In this document: one piece after another, positions 1 through 8,155 of the stretch
How the letters are laid out: the number at the start of each line of letters is the position of its first letter
How positions within the stretch are numbered: the stretch's first letter is position 1
Source of the DNA: Corynebacterium sp. sy039
GTDB taxonomy: Bacteria > Actinomycetota > Actinomycetes > Mycobacteriales > Mycobacteriaceae
DNA length: 64,000 bases
Assembly (NCBI RefSeq): GCF_007904105.1
Contig: NZ_CP042325.1
Location: forward strand, 1,488,001-1,552,000
Reading direction: 5' to 3'
Notes under the pieces: model-generated
Database searches by the model: none
What the model saw: the letters and a program-made list of their open reading frames with translations, nothing else
What the model was told of the DNA's origin: nothing
Translations under genes and position numbers: made by a program

Positions 1-6
1 CAGGAT

Positions 7-2196
7 ATGAATCGAATTGTCTACCCTGGATCGGCATATCCTTTAGGGTCTACTTATGATGGATCAGGCACTAATTTCGCCCTCTTTTCCGAAGTGGCAG
101 AGCGCGTAGAGTTATGTCTCATCGATCGGGCTGGTAAGGAAGAAAGAATTACGCTCGAAGAATGTGACCATCATATTTGGCATTGCTATCTTCCCGGCAT
201 TATTCCGGGTCAGCGCTATGGGTACCGAGTACACGGGCCATATGACATCACGCAAGGGCTTCGCTGTGATCCGGCAAAATTATTAGTTGATCCTTATGCA
301 CGCGCTTTCGACGGTGAATTTGATGGCGACCCTTCACTTTTTAGCTACGACATCACCAATCCTGATGATCTCCAGGCGCGCAACACTCAAGACAGTTTAG
401 GGCATACCATGCTCTCTGTTGTGGTCAATCCGTTTTTTGATTGGGGTGCAGATCGACCGCCACGGATTCCAGATAATAAAACCGTTATTTATGAAGCCCA
501 TGTCAAAGGCATGACAATGACACATCCAGAAGTGCCAGAACACTTACGTGGTACGTATGCTGGTTTAGCCCACCCGGCAATCATTCATTATCTGCAAGAC
601 CTAGGTGTTACGGCAATTGAGCTTATGCCGGTACATCAGTTCTTGCATGATGATCGACTCCGTGATCTTGGATTGCGTAACTATTGGGGCTATAACACCT
701 TTGGTTTTTTCGCACCTCACGCTGATTATGCTGCCAGCCAGAAAGCAGGCGGTGCTGTAAGCGAGTTCAAGAGTATGGTGCGTACCATGCATGAAGCAGG
801 CATTGAGGTCATTCTCGATGTGGTCTACAACCACACTGCAGAAGGTAATCATCTCGGTCCCACCATTGCTTTCCGCGGAATTGATAATGCAGCGTATTAT
901 CGCTTGGTAGCACAAGACAAAGCGCGTTATATGGACTACACCGGTACCGGTAATTCCTTGAATGTGCGCCATCCCCATTCTTTGCAATTAATCATGGATT
1001 CCTTGCGTTATTGGGTCACAGAGATGCACGTCGACGGTTTCCGGTTTGATTTAGCTGCAACTCTGGCACGTGAACTGCATGACGTCGATAAGCTCGCCTC
1101 TTTTTTTGATCTAGTGCAGCAAGATCCTATTGTTTCGCAGGTCAAGCTGATTGCTGAGCCTTGGGATGTAGGGGAAGGCGGATACCAAGTCGGCAATTTC
1201 CCTGCTCTGTGGACAGAATGGAATGGAAAATACCGTGACACTGTCCGAGATTTTTGGCGAGGTGAACCAGCTACCTTGGGTGAATTTGCTTCGCGTCTTA
1301 CTGGTTCTTCTGATCTCTATGCCCATAACGGTAGGCGACCGACAGCATCCATCAATTTTGTTACGGCGCACGATGGTTTCACGCTCACTGACTTGGTCAG
1401 TTATAACGACAAACACAATGATGCCAATGGGGAGGAAAACCGAGATGGCGAAAGCTATAATCGCTCCTGGAATTGCGGTGTCGAAGGCCATACTGATGAT
1501 CCAAACGTGCGGGCACTGCGAGCACGCCAACGCCGTAATTTCTTGACCACTCTCCTACTCAGTCAAGGCACACCGATGATTGCTCATGGGGACGAAATTG
1601 GTCGTAGCCAAAACGGTAATAACAATGTCTACTGCCAAGATAATGAGCTATCGTGGATTGACTGGTCGCTAGCCGAAGAAAACGCAGCGCTGCTTGAATT
1701 TACGAAGCGGCTCATTAAAATTCGGCATAACCATCCAGTTTTCCGCAGACGACGGTTCTTAGCCGGAGGTCCATTGGGGCACCATGAGGCCAATGAGCGA
1801 GATATTGCTTGGCTGGTCCCTTCTGGAAAATTGATGACCCAAGATGATTGGGATTTTGCTTTTGGTAAATCGCTCATGGTCTATCTCAATGGCAATGCCA
1901 TAGTTGAACCAGATGAGCGTGGACGCACCATTGTGGATGATTCTTTCTTACTCATGTTCAATGCACACCATGATGACATTGTGTTTAGTACCCCAGATGA
2001 GCAATTCGGGCAACAATGGAAACTCATTGTTGATACTACCGAACCAATCGGCTACCCCAAGGAACCACTTATTATTCCAGCTCAAGGCACTATTACTGTT
2101 CCAAGTAGATCAACAATGCTGTTGAGATTAGAAGCACCAGTTCAGCAACCACCTGCCCACGATGATTACGCACCTGCCCCAGCACAACGCTACTAG
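7..2196 (+). CDS. glgX: Glycogen debranching enzyme GlgX (isoamylase family GH13)
   Basis: Hydrolyses alpha-1,6 branch linkages of glycogen or limit dextrin in the cytoplasm. The 729-residue protein opens with a CBM48-like module (GSTYDGSGTNFALFSEVAE, about residues 14-32) followed by the GH13 barrel. The four GH13 regions are visible: DVVYNH near 270, GFRFD with the nucleophile Asp at about 348, AEPWD with the acid/base Glu at about 384, and TAHDGF near 453. Length fits the family. The start is the ATG six bases into the window, so its promoter and ribosome site cannot be seen. In C. glutamicum glgX (treX) lies near treY and treZ; neither is found here. The call is secure. Confidence 0.95.
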   Translation: MNRIVYPGSAYPLGSTYDGSGTNFALFSEVAERVELCLIDRAGKEERITLEECDHHIWHCYLPGIIPGQRYGYRVHGPYDITQGLRCDPAKLLVDPYARAFDGEFDGDPSLFSYDITNPDDLQARNTQDSLGHTMLSVVVNPFFDWGADRPPRIPDNKTVIYEAHVKGMTMTHPEVPEHLRGTYAGLAHPAIIHYLQDLGVTAIELMPVHQFLHDDRLRDLGLRNYWGYNTFGFFAPHADYAASQKAGGAVSEFKSMVRTMHEAGIEVILDVVYNHTAEGNHLGPTIAFRGIDNAAYYRLVAQDKARYMDYTGTGNSLNVRHPHSLQLIMDSLRYWVTEMHVDGFRFDLAATLARELHDVDKLASFFDLVQQDPIVSQVKLIAEPWDVGEGGYQVGNFPALWTEWNGKYRDTVRDFWRGEPATLGEFASRLTGSSDLYAHNGRRPTASINFVTAHDGFTLTDLVSYNDKHNDANGEENRDGESYNRSWNCGVEGHTDDPNVRALRARQRRNFLTTLLLSQGTPMIAHGDEIGRSQNGNNNVYCQDNELSWIDWSLAEENAALLEFTKRLIKIRHNHPVFRRRRFLAGGPLGHHEANERDIAWLVPSGKLMTQDDWDFAFGKSLMVYLNGNAIVEPDERGRTIVDDSFLLMFNAHHDDIVFSTPDEQFGQQWKLIVDTTEPIGYPKEPLIIPAQGTITVPSRSTMLLRLEAPVQQPPAHDDYAPAPAQRY

Positions 2197-2245
2197 CGTG
2201 TGGATCCCCTAAAGGAAACAGAACCAGAAAGGCCTCGTTGGCATT

Positions 2246-3661
2246 ATGACAGCACATATACGCGCACACGGTGTAGAACTAGAGATAACGCTACAGCACC
2301 TTATCATGCGCCCAACAGTTCTGCTTGCAGCACTAGGACAAGAAGCACGCAGCCTAGATATTGCCGAAATTACGACAGTAGAACTGAGCGAACAAGCAAC
2401 TGCTTTTCAGCATGGCACAGTGCGTATCCATTCTGCTCAAGGCACCATAACTGAACTTACTTTTTCTCCCGGTACCGCACAAAGGCAACAGCGCTTTCTC
2501 GACCTGCTGCAACAAGCACAAATGGGTTCTCTCCCTGATGAGCACCCAGATCCTGAGCCAGAGCCGCAAGAAGAACCACAACGAGAAGAAGAGCATGAAC
2601 TTAATTTTGCTGCTCTCGATGTAGAGACTGCTAATAGCGATTGGGGTTCTATCTGCCAGATCGGAGTAGCAATTGTACGTGCTGGGGTGGTCGTCGACAA
2701 GCGATCATGGCTGTGCCAACCCCCAGCAAGTCTTTCTTATTTTGATCCCATGAATACCGCGATTCATCATATTACTGCTGAGACTGTAGTTGATGAACCA
2801 CCATTTGCCCAAGTACTAGGCGAAGTTGTGGAGTATATTGGCGATCTCATAGTTATAGCGCATAATGCTCAATTCGACATGACAGCATTACGACGAGCTG
2901 CCCAGGCTGCAGGTGCACCCATTCCTACCTTAGCTTTTGGGTGTTCCCTCACTCTGTCGCGAGCAGCACACCTTGGAGTGGAAAATCACAAGCTCCCTAC
3001 TCTGGCACAGTTTTTCCAGATCGATTTCCATGATCACCATGATGCCTGTGCAGACGCGCTCGCTTGTGCTGAAATTGTTTTGGGGATTGCGCAAAAAGCA
3101 CACTATGAGGGTTCTATTCGGGGACTATATGAGCATTTTCATTTTAATCTTGGTTCCCTCAATGCGGATCGTGTGTACCCGGTGCTCAAACAACCAAGCG
3201 CCTATATCACTGACGACGCAACGAGCAACGCTCATTCAGCTGATGACTCTACGGCAGGATCTAGGGTCGGAAAAGAAAAGCACGAAAATAATTCTCGCCA
3301 CAATCGTAATAAATGGGAAAAAGCAGCAACACCAGAAATCATCCCGCAACCTAATGAACATGCCGATCCACAAGCACCTTTATTTGGACAATGTATTACA
3401 CTCACTGGAGATTTCTCGCCTTTCGATAAAGCAGTGCTGTGGGAAAAAATCGCTTACCAAGGTGGAATCATTGCCAAGAATGTAACAAAGAAAACCACGT
3501 TACTTGCTATCGGAGCATGGGAATCCATCACCACTAAGCAAAAACGTGCCGAAGAACTTATCGGGAAAGGACAAGACATTACCATGTGGACCTCTCGAGA
3601 GCTTTTCGACGCTCTGGGGCTCGACCCCACTCAGATAGAAGAAGAACAACCACCATTCTAA
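2246..3661 (+). CDS. DnaQ-like 3'-5' exonuclease fused to a C-terminal BRCT domain
   Basis: Predicted DEDD exonuclease of the DNA polymerase III epsilon type. An N-terminal region of about 120 residues, ending in a Pro/Glu-rich linker, precedes the exonuclease domain. Exo I is ALDVETAN (Asp125, Glu127), Exo II is IAHNAQFDM, and Exo III is the His/Asp motif HHDACADA. After a charged linker a BRCT domain begins near residue 378 (PLFGQCITLTGDFS) and runs to about 466. Exonuclease-BRCT fusions of this kind are known in actinobacteria and suggest a repair or proofreading role away from the main replisome; the substrate is inferred. It lies 49 bases downstream of glgX on the same strand. Confidence 0.85.
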   Translation: MTAHIRAHGVELEITLQHLIMRPTVLLAALGQEARSLDIAEITTVELSEQATAFQHGTVRIHSAQGTITELTFSPGTAQRQQRFLDLLQQAQMGSLPDEHPDPEPEPQEEPQREEEHELNFAALDVETANSDWGSICQIGVAIVRAGVVVDKRSWLCQPPASLSYFDPMNTAIHHITAETVVDEPPFAQVLGEVVEYIGDLIVIAHNAQFDMTALRRAAQAAGAPIPTLAFGCSLTLSRAAHLGVENHKLPTLAQFFQIDFHDHHDACADALACAEIVLGIAQKAHYEGSIRGLYEHFHFNLGSLNADRVYPVLKQPSAYITDDATSNAHSADDSTAGSRVGKEKHENNSRHNRNKWEKAATPEIIPQPNEHADPQAPLFGQCITLTGDFSPFDKAVLWEKIAYQGGIIAKNVTKKTTLLAIGAWESITTKQKRAEELIGKGQDITMWTSRELFDALGLDPTQIEEEQPPF

Positions 3662-3758
3662 GTTTTCTTGCTCAACTGAGGAACCATAGTCATAGCCGAT
3701 CCGTCTATTCCCTATCAAAGAATCAACAAATACTACTGATAGTGATAAGGACCCTCCT

Positions 3759-4376
3759 ATGACCGATATTGCCAATGTCGAGCAACTCTTTCTAGAACTA
3801 ACACCTGTGCCGTGGAAACAACGCACACAAACTCATAGTCAGCACTTTGATACCTCTCATGCATCAATTTCCTTATCCCCCTATTTAGCCACTACGTTTA
3901 GCCTGGGTGGAAAACGATTATGCTATACCGAGCTTGCTCAGCTACAGCTCAGTATCAAACAAGCCTGGGATTTAGGTGCTCAGAATACTATCCGCGTAGC
4001 AACACGTCCCCAAGGGATATGTTTTTCGCATCGACCAAGCAGTTACCTTAGTTCTCGCGCAACAACTGGTATCCAAATACGCGCCCACGGCAGCGCAATT
4101 GGGTCATGGCTTGCCCACCCCTTAAGTTTTAGTATTTTGGATAAACACTTTTCCCAATTGCTTGGTGCACCATTAGCCTATTATGCACCTGATAATTCTA
4201 TGCTCCTTGCTGAGCCAATCCCACAACCTGGGCATCATTCTTCATTAAGTACCTGGATAACGGAACATTTTTGTGCACACCATCCACACCGCATTCCGCC
4301 GGTTTTTTATTGTGCCCAGGGATTTCCTACCCATGTACTCCCGCAACACGCTCAATGTGCTATTAGTGTGGGATAA
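3759..4376 (+). CDS. Hypothetical protein, not recognised
   Basis: A 205-residue soluble-looking protein with no signal peptide, membrane segment or motif that I recognise. It begins after a clear ribosome site (AAGGA, about eight bases before the ATG). The body is rich in Ser, His and Leu and contains LGGKRLCYTELAQLQLSIKQAW, a probable amphipathic helix. It lies between the exonuclease-BRCT gene and the alarmone synthetase gene, all on the plus strand, so co-transcription is possible. The ribosome site, the position and the lack of a competing frame support a real gene. No function is proposed. Confidence 0.7.
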   Translation: MTDIANVEQLFLELTPVPWKQRTQTHSQHFDTSHASISLSPYLATTFSLGGKRLCYTELAQLQLSIKQAWDLGAQNTIRVATRPQGICFSHRPSSYLSSRATTGIQIRAHGSAIGSWLAHPLSFSILDKHFSQLLGAPLAYYAPDNSMLLAEPIPQPGHHSSLSTWITEHFCAHHPHRIPPVFYCAQGFPTHVLPQHAQCAISVG

Positions 4377-4441
4377 AGAAGATAATAAAATGTCGTTGAA
4401 TATCCCATGCCCTCTTCATCATCTTTCATCTCGGAGGTATC

Positions 4442-5431
4442 GTGCCACAAGCTCAGCTGCAGCGATTGCATAGCTTTTATCAAAAGTTCGTCAATGCACA
4501 TCCTGATGCACCTGACGATCTTGTCGATACTATCGAAGATGTGCTGTCCGACGCAGGTTTAACCTTCGATAGAGTCAGTGGACGGCTCAAAGAATGGCAG
4601 TCGCTCAAAGCAAAAGCAAAAAAGCGCACTGCCAGTGGCGAACTTATGTACCCACAGCCATGGAATGATATTCATGACCTGATTGGCATACGCATCACCA
4701 CTTTTCATTCCACAGATATTCCCCAAATTGTTGAGGTACTCAAAGATACGTTTATCGTGCACCGTTCCGTCGATAAAGCTGCGCAAACACGTATTGCTGG
4801 TGGGTTTGGGTATGGCTCACACCATCTTATTCTTGAAGTAGATCATGCGTCTCAAGAACTAAGCAGCTACGCAGGGCACCAATTCGAGGTGCAAATTCGT
4901 ACTGTACTTCAGCATGCCTGGGCAGAGTTTGAGCATGATATTCGTTATAAGCGTAATCAACAAGAATTGGATCCACGGATTGATCGTGCGTTTACTCTTG
5001 CAGCAGGACTTATTGAGCTGGCGGATCAGCAATTTGATCAGATTGCAGCAATTAAGCAACCAGAAACACCACAAGACAATGACCTTGAGCTAAGCCCGCA
5101 AACTTTACCGGGTATTCTTGCGATGATCGTCGGTACGCGTTTTCCTCAATCACGTATGCAAGATTATCGTTTCCTCGATGAATTACTCACCGCACACGAT
5201 ATAACAAGTGTGGCTAGCTTGCGTTCCTTACTTAATGACCAGGATATTGAAGCAGTATCAAGTGCTTTTAAGTATCGGTTTCAACCTGGTCAAATAAGAA
5301 TTATTGATGACTTATTGCTCTATCGCTATCGCGAAGATCATATTAAGAAAACAGAAAAAATTGGCAAGCGAGCCCTACATCGTCCAGCAAAACTCAAGCA
5401 TAGATTAGAAATGCTCACGTCTGCCACGTAA
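4442..5431 (+). CDS. relS: Small alarmone synthetase (RelA/SpoT synthetase domain, RelS type)
   Basis: Makes (p)ppGpp-type alarmones from GTP or GDP and ATP. It has a RelA/SpoT synthetase domain without the HD hydrolase, TGS or ACT domains of long Rel proteins. Visible signatures are the Lys-rich block after RVSGRLKEW, DLIGIRIT, and the conserved QIRTVLQHAWAEFEHD with Gln157. At 329 residues it carries a helical C-terminal extension of about 120 residues beyond the core. The start is GTG, chosen for the strong GGAGG just upstream. In C. glutamicum the equivalent gene sits in the same neighbourhood (glgX, ilvA, dnaE). Its last 27 bases overlap the convergent S4-domain gene. Confidence 0.88.
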   Translation: MPQAQLQRLHSFYQKFVNAHPDAPDDLVDTIEDVLSDAGLTFDRVSGRLKEWQSLKAKAKKRTASGELMYPQPWNDIHDLIGIRITTFHSTDIPQIVEVLKDTFIVHRSVDKAAQTRIAGGFGYGSHHLILEVDHASQELSSYAGHQFEVQIRTVLQHAWAEFEHDIRYKRNQQELDPRIDRAFTLAAGLIELADQQFDQIAAIKQPETPQDNDLELSPQTLPGILAMIVGTRFPQSRMQDYRFLDELLTAHDITSVASLRSLLNDQDIEAVSSAFKYRFQPGQIRIIDDLLLYRYREDHIKKTEKIGKRALHRPAKLKHRLEMLTSAT

Positions 5432-5800
5432 TCGATCGATTTCGCGTCGTTCTTTTTTCGTAGGGCGACCTGCTCCACGATCTCTTCTAGGCATAGACAT
5501 AATGATCTCTCGTGGCACAGGCGGTGGCGAATGATCCACATAACAACTTCGCGCAATCTGTGCCCCTACTCGTTTTTTGATAGTATGCACTACTTCCACA
5601 TCATATTCACGATGATCCACCCATACTCTTACACGATCACCAGGAGTAATGGATTGCGAAGCCTTGACCGCCTTACCAGCTAACTTGATGTGCCCTGCTT
5701 TACACGCCTGTATTGCTTGAGAGCGAGTCTTTACCAAGCGAACTGCCCACACCCAGGCATCAATACGCACTGGGTTAGTGGGTAAAGTATCCTCCATCAT
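5405..5800 (-). CDS. S4-domain RNA-binding protein (Hsp15/HslR-like)
   Basis: A 131-residue basic protein. The S4 fold covers about residues 12-60 (RIDAWVWAVRLVKTRSQA, then AGHIKLAGKAVKASQSITPGD), matching the Hsp15 family that binds stalled 50S subunits carrying peptidyl-tRNA in E. coli; the same role here is an inference. The tail is a run of Arg/Lys (RRDRGAGRPTKKERREIDR) typical of nucleic-acid binding. It overlaps the end of the alarmone synthetase gene convergently. Two adjacent ATG codons could start it and no strong ribosome site separates them. Confidence 0.85.
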   Translation of the reverse strand: MMEDTLPTNPVRIDAWVWAVRLVKTRSQAIQACKAGHIKLAGKAVKASQSITPGDRVRVWVDHREYDVEVVHTIKKRVGAQIARSCYVDHSPPPVPREIIMSMPRRDRGAGRPTKKERREIDRLRGRREHF

Positions 5801-5811
5801 GCTTTTATTTT

Positions 5812-6045
5812 TTAGTAGTTATCACGTTGATTGATAATAGAACGCACTTTATTGGCATAGAAAGCGCCGCCAACTACAGCGATAACAAAGCCAAGCACCA
5901 TAAGTGTCTGTGATGCTAATAAGAATCCGAGAGATAACCCACCCACTACGCCACCACCCACGCAGATAAGGGCTTTGGCCGCATTACGACGTACAGCTTG
6001 TTTACGTAACTCGATAGGGTTATTTGGTCTATGTTGTAACGACAT
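5812..6045 (-). CDS. Small two-helix membrane protein
   Basis: A 77-residue protein with two hydrophobic helices (ALICVGGGVVGGLSLGFLLA and TLMVLGFVIAVVGGAFYA) between a basic N-terminus and the C-terminal KVRSIINQRDNY. It starts two bases after the yigZ stop and ends 11 bases before the S4 gene, so it is probably part of an ilvA-yigZ-this-S4 transcript. No named family is recognised. The tight packing supports a real gene. Confidence 0.75.
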   Translation of the reverse strand: MSLQHRPNNPIELRKQAVRRNAAKALICVGGGVVGGLSLGFLLASQTLMVLGFVIAVVGGAFYANKVRSIINQRDNY

Positions 6046-6047
6046 TC

Positions 6048-6695
6048 TTATCCCTTCTCGTCTATCCAGCTCTCACCACGTTGTCTTATTGTAGCTGTTC
6101 CTGAGGTTAAATTAGCCAAAGTATTAGCTAAATCATCATAAGTACCAGGAACCACCGCAAGGGTTAAGTCTACCCCAGTATTGTATTCACTAGCTATGAC
6201 GCTAAAATCACGGTCACGCAAATATGCTTCTACTCTACCGGCTTGTTCATAAGAAATACTTACCTGGTAGAGCTCTCGTACACTACGACGACAAGTTCTC
6301 ACCTGAGTTAAACAAGAAGAAACACTGTGGGAATAGGCGTGGATTAGCCCACCAGTGCCTAATTTTATCCCTCCGAAATAACGAACAGTCACTGCGACAA
6401 TATCACGTAGTCCACTACCGTTTAGGACGTCAAGCATAGGATTACCAGCAGTTCCTGCTGGCTCACCATCATCATTAGAGCGCTGAGTTGGATGAGTATT
6501 ACTACCATCTACGATAAAAGCACTGCAATGATGCCTAGCATCGGGATATCGTCGTTTAATCTGGGCTATGAACTCTCTTGCGCCTTGTTCATCAGGAGCC
6601 GCTGAGATGAAACAGAGAAATTTAGAGCGTTTTATTTCTGTCTCGCTATGGTATTCACCAGGTACAGGTCGATCATAATGCCTTGGTGTCACCAT
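6048..6695 (-). CDS. YigZ/IMPACT family protein
   Basis: A 215-residue cytoplasmic protein of the YigZ (UPF0029) family, whose eukaryotic relative IMPACT acts in translational control; the bacterial role is not settled. The signature NDDGEPAGTAGNPML and VRYFGGIKLGTGGL are both present, with an EF-G-like C-terminal domain. The start is the ATG at 6695 (MVTPRHYDRP), whose A is shared with the ilvA stop in a TAATG junction, suggesting translational coupling. A longer in-frame reading up to 6749 would lie inside ilvA and is not used. Confidence 0.88.
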   Translation of the reverse strand: MVTPRHYDRPVPGEYHSETEIKRSKFLCFISAAPDEQGAREFIAQIKRRYPDARHHCSAFIVDGSNTHPTQRSNDDGEPAGTAGNPMLDVLNGSGLRDIVAVTVRYFGGIKLGTGGLIHAYSHSVSSCLTQVRTCRRSVRELYQVSISYEQAGRVEAYLRDRDFSVIASEYNTGVDLTLAVVPGTYDDLANTLANLTSGTATIRQRGESWIDEKG

Positions 6696-8032
6696 TAAAT
6701 CCTTACAAGATAACCATATTCTGCAGAATCTGGCTCTAACCTGCGACAATCAATACCAGAATCAACAATACGTTCTAATAAACCAGTCAAATTAGCCGCA
6801 TTGCCCATTTCAATTCCCACCAAAGCAGTACCAGTTTCGCGATTATTTCTCTTGAGGTACTCGAAGAGGGTGATGTCATCGTCTTCACCGAGAATATCAC
6901 TCAAAAATGCACGCAATTGCCCGGGTTCTTGCGGGAAATTGACCAAAAAATAATGCTTTAATCCACGATGCACAAGACTGCGTTCCATCACCTCGGAATA
7001 ACGCAAAATATCGTTATTTCCACCGGAGATAATACATACCACCACGTCATTAGGGGAAAACTTCATCTCCATTAAGCCCGCCACAGATAATGCACCAGCC
7101 GGCTCAGCAATAATACCTTCATTTTGATAAAGATGAATCATCTCAGTACATACTGCGCCTTCGCTGACTTTGAGCGGGTGCAAACGTCCCTGGTTCTTTT
7201 CTAGAATGTCATAGTTAAGATCCCCAATACGCTTTACCGCTGCACCATCTATAAAAGAGTCAACTGTTTCAAGAGTAACTGGCTGACCTGCGGTTAAGGC
7301 AGCAGTCATGGATGCTGCACCTGCAGGTTCCACACCAATCACCGCGGTACGAGGAGCCATATCTGCTAAATAACTGAGATTACCCGCGATCAATCCTCCA
7401 CCGCCGACGGGAATCACAATACTATCAAGTGATTTTCCTAGCGCAGTAAGCTGTGACAATATCTCAGCAGCCACTGTTCCTTGCCCGATAATGGTGTCTC
7501 GATTATCAAAAGGTTCAACCATTGTAGCGCCTGTCCGAGCTGCGTCGGCACGCGCTGCTTGAGCAGCCTCGTCAAAATTAGCACCGGTAACAATAAGTTC
7601 CACATACTCGCCACCATGAACAATAATGCGATCACGCTTTTGTTTAGGCGTTGCTGCTGGTACATAAATGCGCCCATGGATGCCTAAAGACCGGCAGGCA
7701 AAAGCCACTCCTTGTGCGTGATTGCCAGCAGAAGCAGCCACAATACCCATTTCGCGTTGTTTATTGCTCAGCTGTGAGATCGCATTGACCGCACCACGAA
7801 TCTTATAGGAACGCACATCTTGAAGATCCTCGCGCTTGAGATACACCTGAGCCCCAGTCAGTTGTGACAGCCGCGGACAATACTGCAATGGTGTTGGCGC
7901 AATAAACGCCGAAATTCGTGCTTGAGCTACCTGAATATCAGCAGCACGTACTCCATTGTTGTTATTGTTGTCTTTTTCGCCAGACCCTACGTTATGTATT
8001 GTTTCTTTGTCTGTTTCCGCAGAACTACCCAT
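6695..8032 (-). CDS. ilvA: Threonine dehydratase (isoleucine biosynthesis)
   Basis: Converts L-threonine to 2-oxobutanoate with PLP, the first committed step to isoleucine. The fold-type II PLP core starts near residue 35. The PLP lysine lies in VRSYKIRGA, the phosphate-binding Gly loop is PVGGGGL, and SAGNHAQGVA is present. A C-terminal region of about 90 residues resembles one ACT-like regulatory domain, as in the short IlvA of C. glutamicum; isoleucine feedback is known for that family. The N-terminus carries an unusual run of five Asn (DNNNNNG). It is transcribed away from the endonuclease/phosphatase gene across a palindromic intergenic region. Confidence 0.95.
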   Translation of the reverse strand: MGSSAETDKETIHNVGSGEKDNNNNNGVRAADIQVAQARISAFIAPTPLQYCPRLSQLTGAQVYLKREDLQDVRSYKIRGAVNAISQLSNKQREMGIVAASAGNHAQGVAFACRSLGIHGRIYVPAATPKQKRDRIIVHGGEYVELIVTGANFDEAAQAARADAARTGATMVEPFDNRDTIIGQGTVAAEILSQLTALGKSLDSIVIPVGGGGLIAGNLSYLADMAPRTAVIGVEPAGAASMTAALTAGQPVTLETVDSFIDGAAVKRIGDLNYDILEKNQGRLHPLKVSEGAVCTEMIHLYQNEGIIAEPAGALSVAGLMEMKFSPNDVVVCIISGGNNDILRYSEVMERSLVHRGLKHYFLVNFPQEPGQLRAFLSDILGEDDDITLFEYLKRNNRETGTALVGIEMGNAANLTGLLERIVDSGIDCRRLEPDSAEYGYLVRI

Positions 8033-8088
8033 GCTGATAGATACTAGTACCGAATTATCTTTTTACCTATCTGATAGCTAATCGACAC

Positions 8089-8117
8089 CAGATTGGTACT
8101 ATTTTGATACCAATCTG
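8089..8117. repeat. Perfect 10-bp inverted repeat between ilvA and its divergent neighbour
   Basis: Arms CAGATTGGTA and TACCAATCTG are separated by the nine bases ctattttga, about 60 bases before the ilvA start and 40 bases before the plus-strand gene. A second small palindrome, CTATC-t-GATAG, lies at 8067-8077. The site could be a regulator operator or an RNA hairpin. No T-run follows that would make it a simple terminator. Confidence 0.6.
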
Positions 8118-8155
8118 CGCACTGGTCGATAAAGCATTCAAGTAGACTCGCGTTC

